This document shows positions 1 through 6,752 of a DNA stretch of 22,659 nt, piece after piece. This stretch comes from Armatimonadota bacterium (GTDB taxonomy: Bacteria > Armatimonadota > HRBIN16). Both the position numbers and the translations under genes were made by a program. The DNA is taken from NCBI GenBank assembly GCA_028275265.1, contig JAPWUZ010000009.1, positions 1-22,659 on the forward strand, given 5' to 3'. The notes beneath the pieces were generated by a model that was not told where the DNA came from, made no database searches, and saw only the letters and a list, made by a program, of their open reading frames with translations. Position 1 is the stretch's first letter, and each line of letters begins with the position of its first letter.

Positions 1-424
1 CCTTGCGCAATCCGTGCATCACCTGGGGCATGCGTGTTTGCAGCAGTCCGTACAGCCACCATTTCCCGCTGTAGGGCGAGAACCGTTTTTTGCCTCGCCA
101 TACCGTGCGCACCGAACCCAGCACCTGTTCGCGCAGTACCTTTTCCTCATCCTGTAAGGTGTCTCCGCGCAGGATGATATGCCCGTTCTCTACCGACACC
201 ACACGGTGGCAGCGTACTCCCCACGGCGTGTTGACCAGTACAATCATGCCCGGCTTTATCTCCAGCGAGGGCGCAATTTCCAGCACATCCCCTCCGCGAA
301 TGAGCGGCGACATACTTTCTCCCTGTGCTTTCAGCCACACGGTTTCGCCAGCTTGCAGACGGGCTATCAGCTGGATTGTTTCCTCGCTTAACGGGCGGAA
401 TTCGGCTTCTGAGCTTTTCGCCAT
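1..424 (-). CDS. S24/S26-family serine peptidase-like protein (partial, runs off the left edge)
   Basis: The reading frame starts at ATG 424 and stays open to the window edge, giving 141 residues. It contains G-E-S-M-S-P at residues 35-40, the nucleophile motif of LexA/signal-peptidase-type S24/S26 proteases (Ser37). A C-H-R-V segment at 72-75 lies where bacterial type I signal peptidases have a Lys-Arg pair, and R-G-D follows at 86-88. A His in that place recalls the Ser-His dyad of SipW/archaeal-type signal peptidases. No N-terminal membrane segment is visible, so it could be a cytoplasmic S24-type regulator-like protease rather than a leader peptidase. The start overlaps the end of the SpoIID-domain gene by 37 bp, with a GAGG about 10 nt upstream, which implies translational coupling. 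The C-terminus and precise family are unknown. Confidence 0.7.
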   Translation of the reverse strand, partial: MAKSSEAEFRPLSEETIQLIARLQAGETVWLKAQGESMSPLIRGGDVLEIAPSLEIKPGMIVLVNTPWGVRCHRVVSVENGHIILRGDTLQDEEKVLREQVLGSVRTVWRGKKRFSPYSGKWWLYGLLQTRMPQVMHGLRK

Positions 425-1599
425 TGCCACATCGCCTCGCTTAGCGGCACAATCTGTGCGCCGGGGTAGTAGGCTTGACAAATCTCCTCCGCTTTTTGTC
501 CTACACGGGCTCTGCCTGCCGCACCCCACTGGCACAACCCGTTGCCATGCCCTGAGCCAATGCCCTCGAAGACTATGGTGTTGCCCTGGTCTAGCCGCAC
601 GCTGAACAGGGTGGACGGCAATGATAACCGAATGCGCAGTCGGGTGCCGCTGACCTCCCGCGTTTGCTCGCCGCAGCGAATGCGCACAGTGACCACCCGT
701 CCGCTTGCGTCGGTTTGCACGATTTGCACGTCTACTTCACCCTTCGGCATGTCCTGCGAAGAATCCTTCTCACCTGCTGCCTGCCACACCTCCAGAAAGG
801 TAAAGCCCAGCGACCAGTAGTGCCTCGGGTTGGCAAGACAGTAATCTCTGCCCGAACTGTCGCGGTCGGGAAGGGGAGCATTCATACCATTGCCAGTGGC
901 AGGCTGTCCGCCACAGTCGGCGGTGTAAACACCGTCTACCGGAGCATCGTCTTTGACCATGACCAGACCCGCGGTCTCTTGTACCGCGCGTGTGGTGCTT
1001 TCCTTTTCAGCGGTGACGCCTTCATACGTCTGGCAGTGTGTGCTGTCGCAAACATCTGCCCCGTCCGCTTCGTGCTTGTGACGGTTGCGCACTGTCCAGC
1101 TGCGCGCGGCGATAGCCTGTGCTTTTAGCGCCTCTGGTGGAAAACTCGGGGGCATTTCCAGAGGAACAACGCCCAGCAGGTAATCTTCTAGAGGCAGTGT
1201 ATTCACCACTTGCAGTTTGCCCTTACGCACGCGCAGAATGAGTTTGCTCCGATAACTGCGTTCGGGCTTGCCCTGTGCACTGGAAAGGCTCAACGGGGCG
1301 TCACCTTCTATGTTCCACTCCTCCGCCTGCAGGCTTTTGTCCCTCAAGTGGAGGGTTACCTGTGCCGCATCGCATTCTACTTTGACCGTTTCTCCTGCAT
1401 CTATGCGGCACGACACCCCTGCGCCAGTTACCTGCCATACCGATTCACTGGTGATGTACAGGGGGGTGCTTTGCCAGTGTGTCAACCACACGCGCACGAG
1501 CGGATTGAAGGGTTGCTGTGCCTGCAACACGGGGCAAAGCAGAGAAAGGAGTAGGTAAAGCGTTGACAGGATGGACCATTTGTAGTAAGGGTATTTCAT
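388..1599 (-). CDS. SpoIID/LytB-domain protein (exported)
   Basis: A 403-residue protein. Residues 1 to about 28 form a signal peptide: charged start, hydrophobic L-rich core, then an AQA-like cleavage site. The middle and C-terminal parts carry the SpoIID/LytB domain: LPLEDYLLGVVPLEMP, then EALKAQAIAARSWT, a Cys-containing DSTHCQTYEG segment, a CGGQ segment, and G-H-G-N-G-LCQWGA near the end. SpoIID proteins are lytic enzymes acting on peptidoglycan glycan strands, and LytB-type relatives enhance amidases. The organism need not sporulate, because this domain is common in non-sporulating bacteria. ATG 1599 is preferred over an earlier in-frame Met because it forms an ATGA overlap with the upstream acetyltransferase stop and is preceded by GGAG. 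The substrate is inferred from the family only. Confidence 0.85.
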   Translation of the reverse strand: MKYPYYKWSILSTLYLLLSLLCPVLQAQQPFNPLVRVWLTHWQSTPLYITSESVWQVTGAGVSCRIDAGETVKVECDAAQVTLHLRDKSLQAEEWNIEGDAPLSLSSAQGKPERSYRSKLILRVRKGKLQVVNTLPLEDYLLGVVPLEMPPSFPPEALKAQAIAARSWTVRNRHKHEADGADVCDSTHCQTYEGVTAEKESTTRAVQETAGLVMVKDDAPVDGVYTADCGGQPATGNGMNAPLPDRDSSGRDYCLANPRHYWSLGFTFLEVWQAAGEKDSSQDMPKGEVDVQIVQTDASGRVVTVRIRCGEQTREVSGTRLRIRLSLPSTLFSVRLDQGNTIVFEGIGSGHGNGLCQWGAAGRARVGQKAEEICQAYYPGAQIVPLSEAMWQWRKAQKPNSAR

Positions 1600-2399
1600 G
1601 ATTGCCAGCTCCACGAGAACCGCTCGCGTGCCCTATCGCTTAGCAGCCACAGCGGGTCCTTACGCAAGGCAGGAAGTAATACTTCACGCATCGCCCGCGC
1701 ATCTATCAGGCGGCACAGGGCGTTACCGACCATTTCCTCACGCATCGCACCAGCCTCACGCAGCGGCTCGTCTGCCTTCGTGAAATCGCGCTCCCAGCCC
1801 CACAGGTGCAAACGGTTGCGCACCACGATTTCGCGACCCTCCGTATCTATCACGATGCCGTCCGTCCACTCATCCTGCAGGTGGTAGGGTACCTCTGCCA
1901 GCTCTTCCAGCGCGTGCAGGCTGGTATTGCTCTGCTGAGTGCATCCCAGTAACAGGATATAACCGCCGTTATCCATCAGCTTCACATAGGGGCTGCCCAC
2001 GCCACAGGGGGTCTGGCAATGTTCATGCCCTTCGGTGTAAAAATCAGCACGTGCGCCCAGTGCGGTTACCGAATGGGTGGGATGCAGGCTGCGCCTGACG
2101 CCCTCGCGACGGCGGAAAGTTTCGGGGATAATGCCAATCCACTTGGGGCAGGGGGTGCGGCGCACATCCATACGCGGTGGGTTCTGTGGGGAATCCTGTG
2201 GCGAGCCGTTGAGTGCGGGCATCAGTATCGTGCCAGCAGGTGATACCGCCACGAGCAGGGCATCGATAACGGTGTCCGCGCCCCCTTCCACCCATCCGAT
2301 ACTGCTGAGCGAGGAGTGTACAAGCACGTCCATCCCGCGCGCAATGCCGAGACGGCGCAGCTCCTGCGTCAGGGTCTCTTTGTCGATGCCTATTTGCAT
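1596..2399 (-). CDS. AAC(3)-family N-acetyltransferase
   Basis: A 267-residue protein of the aminoglycoside 3-N-acetyltransferase (Antibiotic_NAT) fold, which normally spans about 260-280 residues. Diagnostic segments are VHSSLSSIGWVEGGADTVIDAL near the N-terminus, SPAGTILMPA, HPTHSVTALGARA in the middle, and TPCGVGSPYVKL followed by a glycine-rich LLLGC strand and H-A-L-E-E. Family members move an acetyl group from acetyl-CoA to an amine. Many chromosomal members (YokD, FrbF types) do not act on aminoglycosides, so resistance should not be assumed. An AAGGAG motif sits 8 nt before the ATG. It is the first gene of a tightly packed unit with the SpoIID-domain and S24/S26-like genes, which hints at a cell-envelope amine as substrate. 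That last point is inference. Confidence 0.85.
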   Translation of the reverse strand: MQIGIDKETLTQELRRLGIARGMDVLVHSSLSSIGWVEGGADTVIDALLVAVSPAGTILMPALNGSPQDSPQNPPRMDVRRTPCPKWIGIIPETFRRREGVRRSLHPTHSVTALGARADFYTEGHEHCQTPCGVGSPYVKLMDNGGYILLLGCTQQSNTSLHALEELAEVPYHLQDEWTDGIVIDTEGREIVVRNRLHLWGWERDFTKADEPLREAGAMREEMVGNALCRLIDARAMREVLLPALRKDPLWLLSDRARERFSWSWQS

Positions 2400-2522
2400 C
2401 CGACGCTCCTTGTATGCGTGTTCGGGATACCGGCTGCAAGTTCGACAACAGGCAGGGCGAAGCCTGCAAAGGTTTCGTTAACAGCGCGCCGACGCAGCGG
2501 CTCCAGTAACAGGGCAGTTCAT

Positions 2523-3491
2523 TTACTCGCAGCCGCAGCGTTCCCGTCCCTCAGCCACCGGACGGTGCTCGGGCTGCTGAAGTATCGTACTGCCGTCTTC
2601 CAGTCGCAGCCATGTTCGGAAATCGCGCACGCCTTCCTGCAGTTCGACGACTCTGGCACCGCAGGGGAAACCCTCTTTGCCGTAGCCCCCGTAACCACTG
2701 CATCTACCGTAGCAAAGGCGGATGCCGTAAAGTGTGCCCCAGAAGTCGTTGATATGGTCATGCCCGACGAACGTGCCGATGACCTCGCCCACCTCATGCA
2801 GGGCGGCGAAGAAGCCGGTGTTGATTTTGGGGGCACAGACATCCTCGTGTTTCTCTCCATAGCAGACCTGCGTGCGCCATACCTCGTCGTATTCAGGCAG
2901 CGGAATGTGAAAGAAGGCAAGCGCGGGAACACACGATCGCTCCTCGTCGGTGATGCTCCATCGCAGGCGCACCTGCCGCGCGGTACGTTCATACCATGCT
3001 ATCTGGCTGCAGGTAATCCAGCCCCATCCCCCGATGTCGGTGGTGGCGTAGCTGTTGGAATCGATGCCCCACAGGAACGCGGCGGGACGCTCGCCTTTGC
3101 GGTTCATGACGGGTAGTACATAGTTGCCGACGCCCGTGATGTGGCGCGGACCGCGTTTACCCACGAAGTGGGGGCAACTCTCCATCACCCGCCAGAGTTC
3201 TTCGCGGCGCAGTGTACCTTCGTCATCGTGGTTGCCCATCACCGCCGTCCACGGTAATCCTCGTTCCTCGATGGGCTGTACCAGTTGTGGTATTCCCCTC
3301 TCGGCGTCTTGGCAATCCGCGCCGCCCAACATATCACCCGTCAGGAATACCAGGTCGGGTTGTTCGCTGTCCAGCACTGTTTCCATCAGCTGGCGGGTGC
3401 GGCGGTCGCGCTCGTCGAAGTTTGTCCAGTGCGTATCGGTGAACTGTACGATTTTGAAGGTTTCCCGTCGGAAGCGCAATAGCCCGGGCAT
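2523..3491 (-). CDS. Calcineurin-like metallophosphoesterase
   Basis: A 322-residue protein with the full set of metallophosphoesterase metal-binding motifs: D-T-H at 19-21, G-D at 52-53, G-N-H-D at 86-89, an FFHIPL segment in the second half, and G-H-D-H followed by N-D-F. The overall pattern resembles the DCR2/purple-acid-phosphatase-like group, which hydrolyses phosphomonoesters with a dinuclear metal centre. No signal peptide is visible from the chosen start, so a cytoplasmic location is likely. ATG 3491 is chosen because GGAGGAGGAAAG lies directly upstream. The frame stays open further upstream, but that extension has poor coding character. The substrate cannot be read from the sequence. 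A 123-bp gap containing no gene separates it from the acetyltransferase gene. Confidence 0.85.
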   Translation of the reverse strand: MPGLLRFRRETFKIVQFTDTHWTNFDERDRRTRQLMETVLDSEQPDLVFLTGDMLGGADCQDAERGIPQLVQPIEERGLPWTAVMGNHDDEGTLRREELWRVMESCPHFVGKRGPRHITGVGNYVLPVMNRKGERPAAFLWGIDSNSYATTDIGGWGWITCSQIAWYERTARQVRLRWSITDEERSCVPALAFFHIPLPEYDEVWRTQVCYGEKHEDVCAPKINTGFFAALHEVGEVIGTFVGHDHINDFWGTLYGIRLCYGRCSGYGGYGKEGFPCGARVVELQEGVRDFRTWLRLEDGSTILQQPEHRPVAEGRERCGCE

Positions 3492-3545
3492 CTTTCCTCC
3501 TCCGTGCGAACCTGCTTTCCACCACATACGTGCTCCGTCTTCATT

Positions 3546-3557
3546 TTCCTGCAGGAA
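3546..3557. promoter_or_regulatory. 12-bp perfect palindrome in a divergent intergenic region
   Basis: TTCCTGCAGGAA is a perfect palindrome lying between the divergently transcribed phosphoesterase (minus) and membrane-protein (plus) genes. It is placed where an operator for either gene could sit. Only one copy is seen nearby, and a 12-bp palindrome can occur by chance. Confidence 0.2.
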
Positions 3558-3586
3558 CCGGACGGACGGTATGAGAAAGGGATGTC

Positions 3587-4306
3587 ATGCGCAGGTGTGA
3601 CCTCTGGCATAAGACCGTTCGCGTCGCGCTGATATGGGCGACAGCGCAGGTGAGCCTCTTCTTCGTACTCACGTGGCATTCTCCCCGCAAACATGCGGTG
3701 TCGATGATGGCAGCTGGACTGTTCCTGCTCTGGTGTGTGCTAGGTGGATGGCTGATATGGCGATATCGGCATCGATTCGCCGCTCTCGTACAGCGATGGC
3801 GCTGGCGATGGCAGGTGAAATTCGTGCTGCTGTGCACCCTGTTTGCACTCATCGAGGAGGCGGTAACCACCAGTATGACCAACCTCGCGCCGGTGTTTGG
3901 GGTGCGGATTGGCGAAGCGTATATTACTGCCTCGACAAACTACCTGGACGTAGTGCTGGGGCACAGTGTGGTGGTGTTCGTACCAATGTTCGTATGCTGG
4001 GCGTGGATGTTGTCGCGCTGGGCGTTCGCGCCGAGGCAGGTCATGGTGCTGTTTGGGTGTACCGGCACGCTGGCGGAGGCAGGTTCCTTCGGCTGGCACA
4101 ACCTGCTGGGATGGGGGTTCTGGCTGCTGGTGTATGGTCTGATGGTATATCTGCCCGCATACGCGCTAAGGGCTGATGCCGGAAGCCGTCCTCCGCGCCG
4201 GAAGCACTTCGTCATGGCGGTGTTGTTGCCGTTTCTGTTCGCCGCGCCGGTGGCAGGCATCGTGGGCTGGCTGCATCCGGTGAAGGTGCATTTTGGGGTG
4301 CAATAG
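3587..4306 (+). CDS. Polytopic integral membrane protein of unknown function
   Basis: A 239-residue protein dominated by hydrophobic helices. Roughly six membrane segments can be drawn, near residues 12-30, 40-60, 78-97, 122-145, 165-190 and 208-230. A strongly basic R-W-R-W-R-W stretch follows the second segment and probably marks a cytoplasmic loop. An E-E pair (residues 89-90, in ALIEEAVTT) and a histidine near position 125 lie in or next to membrane segments. Paired Glu and His in helices recall CPBP/Abi-type membrane proteases, but the usual EExxxR and FxxxH spacing is not convincing, so I do not assign that family. The start ATG follows AAAGGG. It stands alone between a divergent gene and a repeat-rich gene-free region. 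Confidence 0.7.
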   Translation: MRRCDLWHKTVRVALIWATAQVSLFFVLTWHSPRKHAVSMMAAGLFLLWCVLGGWLIWRYRHRFAALVQRWRWRWQVKFVLLCTLFALIEEAVTTSMTNLAPVFGVRIGEAYITASTNYLDVVLGHSVVVFVPMFVCWAWMLSRWAFAPRQVMVLFGCTGTLAEAGSFGWHNLLGWGFWLLVYGLMVYLPAYALRADAGSRPPRRKHFVMAVLLPFLFAAPVAGIVGWLHPVKVHFGVQ

Positions 4307-4320
4307 AAACCGGCGACACA

Positions 4321-4455
4321 GGGGCAGGTCCTGTGCCTGCCCAGAACGACCGAAATGTAGGGGCAGGTCTTGTACCTGCCCAGAGTGAAGGGGCAACCAC
4401 AAGGGTTGCCCCTGCGGTGGGGCATGACGACAGGGCAACCACGAGGGTTGCCCCT
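4321..4455. repeat. Cluster of four hairpin-forming interspersed repeats (two related types)
   Basis: Two copies of one type lie at 4321-4342 and 4360-4381, with arms GGGCAGG and CCTGCCC around a 7-8 nt centre. Two copies of a second type lie at 4390-4412 and about 4433-4455, with arms GGGCAACC and GGTTGCCC around a short centre. Each can form a stable stem-loop, and all have a GGGGC-like outer edge. They begin 15 bp after the stop of the membrane-protein gene, so they may act as transcript ends. They resemble short palindromic REP/MITE-like repeats that are scattered through many environmental bacterial genomes. Confidence 0.75.
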
Positions 4456-4592
4456 ACGGGGGCGTGTTGTCTGCCACCTGTACCCCGTTGCCCCTCGCAG
4501 CTGACACCGATTGACGTTTGTACCCCTCTTTCGGTAGAATGGTGATGCAGCCTCGCACGGTGGTGAACGATGTCAACGCAGAACCTTAAAGG

Positions 4593-4769
4593 ATGATCCA
4601 AAACGAAAAGGACAAGCCATTCGAGGAAAACATGACCCGGCTGGTAGCTCGGCTGCACACACATAAGGCTTAGAGGTGGCAGCCTGAACGAGCACTTTGG
4701 CAAGACCGGGAGGAGCTGGGGTATGGAGTGCAGCGGTGTCCGGTTTACTCGTCAGAACCGACGGTCTAG
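4593..4769 (+). pseudogene. Probable remnant of the N-terminus of an N-6 adenine DNA methylase
   Basis: One plus-strand frame reads D-K-P-F-E-E-N-M-T-R-L-V-A-R-L, meets a TAG at 4671-4673, and continues in the same frame to A-L-W-Q-D-R-E-E-L-G-Y-G before a TAG at 4767-4769. This is the spacing and wording I recall for the N-terminal helical segment of HsdM/PglX-like N-6 methylases (KPFEEKM..L...L, about 20 residues, then a LEELGYG-like end). Only some 58 codons survive, there is an internal stop, and no methylase motifs (NPPF, FxGxG) follow. If correct, a restriction-modification or BREX-type locus once occupied this tRNA-flanking site. The identification comes from memory of the family, not from an alignment. 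Confidence 0.42.
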
Positions 4770-4909
4770 AGCGATGATTTTAGGACTCGTGGGGAAACCG
4801 GCAACATATCGCGGAGAACCCAATGCGCTGGGCGTTTCGCTCGAGACAATCCCTTTGCCATCACACCGGAAGCGGAAAACGCATGGAAGCGGCGTGAGCA
4901 GTAAAAAAC

Positions 4910-4996
4910 TGGTGCCGACGGGGGGACTCGAACCCCCAAGCCCGTTCGGGCACTAGACCCTGAACCTAGCGTGTTTACCAATTTCACCACGTCGGC
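4910..4996 (-). tRNA. tRNA-Leu (anticodon CAG), left copy
   Basis: The minus strand folds as a class II tRNA. It has a 7-bp acceptor stem (GCCGACG with CGTCGGC), discriminator A, encoded CCA, an anticodon arm CTAGG-TTCAGGG-TCTAG with CAG at 4960-4962, a long variable arm with GCCCG/CGGGC, and a T arm GGGGG/CCCCC around TTCGAGT. The 3' flank on the minus strand is GTTTTTTACTG, a natural terminator-like T-run. The upstream flank lies inside the element and has no clear -35/-10 pair, so this copy may be poorly transcribed or silent. Confidence 0.93.
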
Positions 4997-5003
4997 AACC
5001 ACT
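4910..5003. repeat. Left attachment repeat (94 bp), covers a whole tRNA-Leu gene
   Basis: Identical base for base to 11776-11869. It spans the entire tRNA including CCA, plus 7 bp upstream of the tRNA 5' end. Identity stops at 4909/11775 on one side and 5004/11870 on the other. Confidence 0.92.
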
Positions 5004-5338
5004 CCAAGATGTGCTACCTCTGCTGCACCAATACCACTATATGTTGTGTTAACTCCCCAGTCGAATTCGTGACAATTTCGGGATGTCTAGTGACTTGCCC
5101 AGCACAGAGGGGGAACCTTGACAGCGGTTGCAGAAGGTGGTAACCTGTAACCGCGTTCAGCACCCCATCTGCTGGACGCCACGCCTGCGGGTGACCTACA
5201 CACCGCGCAGGCACTTCTACCTTCATCTTAGCACCCTACGCAAAAGATGTCAAGCAGTTTCCACACAGACGTCTTGCAGATGTCCACCCATGCGCTTTTC
5301 GCGTCTGTACGGGCTTCCTAAGGGCATAGAATCGTGTT
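5004..5338. other. Gene-free left end of the element
   Basis: About 335 bp with no convincing gene. Two small inverted repeats are visible: GCGGTT/AACCGC at 5124-5129 and 5149-5154, and GCCTGCG/CGCAGGC at 5183-5189 and 5206-5212. The heptamer AAGATGT occurs at 5006 and 5244, with a near copy (CAGATGT) at 5277; the same heptamer occurs at 11730 near the other end. These could be integrase arm or accessory sites, but the motif is short. Confidence 0.4.
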
Positions 5339-5584
5339 CTACCCTTGAACCTCCAAAGCTCGCCGACATGCCTCACGCGCACGCGCCAGCCATCTCTGTG
5401 TTAGCCCCAGTTTCCGCCTTGCTTCTTCTGCGGAATACCCTTCGCGTATGAGCGTCAGCCATGCCAGCCCATTCGGCAACGACCTCAAGGCAGTCTCCAG
5501 TGACGCGACCACTTCCGCTTCGCCGAACCCCTCCTCCTCCACCTCACACGTCACTGTGCCATCATCCAGCCAAATAACCCTCAT
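5339..5584 (-). CDS. Small protein with C-terminal sigma region-4-like HTH
   Basis: An 81-residue protein. The first half is acidic (MRVIWLDDG, then an E-rich segment). The second half carries G-Y-S-A-E-E-A-R-R-K-L-G-L followed by a basic helix. This resembles the HTH of sigma-70 region 4 or LuxR-type regulators and echoes the C-terminus of the 264-residue protein at the other end of the element. ATG 5584 is chosen because of the G-rich stretch just before it; an in-frame GTG two codons upstream is the alternative. It is the last gene of the element. DNA binding is inferred from the HTH pattern only, and no sigma region 2 is present, so it is not a complete sigma factor. Confidence 0.65.
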   Translation of the reverse strand: MRVIWLDDGTVTCEVEEEGFGEAEVVASLETALRSLPNGLAWLTLIREGYSAEEARRKLGLTQRWLARAREACRRALEVQG

Positions 5585-5656
5585 TGCCACCCCCGAAACA
5601 TACCAAACGCGCTGGCTGTTGCTAGTCTCTCAGCCTCTCTCCCCTGTGCTGATGCT

Positions 5657-5968
5657 TTACAGCGCAAGTCGCGCCTGTGGTTCTTGGGTAAGGCGTTCCA
5701 GTTCTTGCACCACCTGCACGGCGTCACCCACGATTACCACTGCACCCGCTGTGCGCAGGGCTTCGTGTTCGCGCCTCTGTTCAGGGGTTAGCCTGCCCTT
5801 GCCTGTTTTCACTTCAACGGCAATCAGCCTTCCCTGCCAGCACGCCAGTATGTCGGGTAAGCCCTTACGCTGTCCCCATGTTCCGCGTATTCGTGCTACC
5901 CATGCTCCGCGCTTCTGCAGGTAGCGCACAATCGCCGTAGCGTGTAAGGTGTGCTGGTGCATTCGCAT
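5657..5968 (-). CDS. VRR-NUC domain nuclease
   Basis: A 103-residue single-domain protein of the VRR-NUC group of PD-(D/E)XK nucleases. The catalytic layout is visible: G-L-P-D-I-L with Asp39, then A-V-E-V-K with Glu52 and Lys54, then G-K-G-R-L-T-P-E-Q with Gln64. The length is normal for the stand-alone phage and plasmid members. Such proteins are structure-selective DNA nucleases (branched or Holliday-type substrates), often encoded beside phage or plasmid replication genes. The start codon overlaps the stop of the upstream terminase-like gene in TAATG, so the two are probably translated together. A role in resolving replication or packaging intermediates is inference. Confidence 0.9.
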   Translation of the reverse strand: MRMHQHTLHATAIVRYLQKRGAWVARIRGTWGQRKGLPDILACWQGRLIAVEVKTGKGRLTPEQRREHEALRTAGAVVIVGDAVQVVQELERLTQEPQARLAL

Positions 5969-6294
5969 TACCAGTCATACTCCGCCTGCGGATGGGCAAC
6001 GTCCACTTCCGTCCGCTCCGTAAACCCCTCCGACTTGCCCCACGTCTTCAGCACGAAGATGATGGCAGTCTTGTCGCCCTGTAGCACCATCTGCGCCAGT
6101 CTGGACATCGCTTCGCCCACCAGCTGCGCCCTGCCTTCCTCTAACGCCTCCCGAAGCTGCTTGCTTCGGGAAATCCGCCGGTGCAACGACTCGCGACGCA
6201 TCCCCAGCGCAGACGCTGCTGCCGTCACGTTACCGTAGGTTTCCAGCAACACCTGCGCCACCCGCGCAGTCGGAACCCGCGTACCCTGTTTCAT
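5968..6294 (-). CDS. Small terminase-like HTH protein
   Basis: A 108-residue protein. Residues about 15-45 form a Fis/homeodomain-like HTH (Y-G-N-V-T-A-A-A-S-A-L-G-M, then R-E-S-L-H-R-R-I). A helical segment with L-R-E-A-L-E-E-G-R-A-Q-L-V follows, and then G-D-K-T-A-I-I-F-V-L-K-T-W-G-K-S-E-G-F ending in ERTEV. This order is typical of small HTH proteins annotated as terminase small subunits in phages, which recognise the packaging site. No large terminase is encoded in the element. If the assignment is right, it would work with a helper phage enzyme, as SaPI-type TerS proteins do. A strong AAGGAGG precedes the ATG. It could instead be a general DNA-binding regulator. Confidence 0.65.
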   Translation of the reverse strand: MKQGTRVPTARVAQVLLETYGNVTAAASALGMRRESLHRRISRSKQLREALEEGRAQLVGEAMSRLAQMVLQGDKTAIIFVLKTWGKSEGFTERTEVDVAHPQAEYDW

Positions 6295-6339
6295 CGGTCA
6301 CACCTCCTTTTTTAAGCGTCCCATTTTGTAACATTCCCG

Positions 6340-6687
6340 TCAGAACAGCCTGCCCTGCGCAGGGTCTTCCCTGTGCCACTGGTTCAGGGGCAGTGCCACC
6401 TGCACACCGTAACCCCTGTCCAGACGCACACCATGCGTCCAGAACCGAGACAGGCTCGCCGTGTAGGTCTGCCCTGTGTCGGTGTCCACCACCTGCACCA
6501 GTGTCGCGCCCTGCCGTTCCGCTTCGCGCAGGATGTTCTCCTCAAACGCCCACGCAGGCGGGTAGCGCAACTGGTGACGCTGTGCCGATGCTCTGCGCTT
6601 TAAGATGCCGTCCTCACACACACAACCGCTGTGCCTACCGTCAGCGGTGTAGAGGACTCGACGGGTGTTGTGTGTAAGTGTGGTCAT
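6340..6687 (-). CDS. Unknown element protein with a C-terminal QxxLF motif
   Basis: A 115-residue protein I do not recognise. It starts with MTTLTHNTRRVLYTADG and has a Cys pair near residues 22-24 (G-C-V-C). A central helical stretch (AWAFEENILREAERQGA) is followed by a beta-rich second half. The last six residues are Q-G-R-L-F preceded by Ala, which fits the loose QxxLF pattern of sliding-clamp (DnaN) binding peptides at a typical C-terminal position. AAGGAG precedes the ATG, and the gene lies between the SSB-like and terminase-like genes, so a replication-associated role is plausible but unproven. Confidence 0.7.
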   Translation of the reverse strand: MTTLTHNTRRVLYTADGRHSGCVCEDGILKRRASAQRHQLRYPPAWAFEENILREAERQGATLVQVVDTDTGQTYTASLSRFWTHGVRLDRGYGVQVALPLNQWHREDPAQGRLF

Positions 6688-6752
6688 TGGCTAACACTCC
6701 TTTTGTCGTTGGCATTGGGGCAGGCGGTGCTGGCACACCACCTGCCCGCTGT

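Larger units (their letters stand above)
4307..4909. other. Gene-free stretch: repeats plus a decayed coding fragment
   Basis: About 600 bp without an intact gene. The first part holds the four hairpin repeats. The middle part holds a probable N-6 methylase remnant. The last part, about 4770-4909, shows no recognisable feature except a T-run (minus strand) just after the left tRNA-Leu copy. This T-run probably belongs to the native tRNA terminator. The region lies on the host side of the element boundary. Confidence 0.6.

Noticed and set aside
1596..2399. Antibiotic resistance gene
   Set aside because: The fold is that of AAC(3) enzymes, but nothing in context (no cassette or mobile element) supports a resistance role.
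2316..3116. 266-codon plus-strand open frame
   Set aside because: It is antisense to the metallophosphoesterase and spans its gap to the acetyltransferase, with no domain signal.
4212..4703. Minus-strand open frames of 163 and 90 codons with GATLVVA-like repeats
   Set aside because: The repeated residues are just the hairpin repeats being translated.
4723..4956. 77-codon plus-strand open frame
   Set aside because: It ends inside the tRNA-Leu gene and has no homology pattern.
5014..5226. 70-codon minus-strand open frame at the left end of the element
   Set aside because: No ribosome-binding site and no recognisable pattern; it abuts the tRNA. I treat the region as noncoding, though a small gene cannot be fully excluded.
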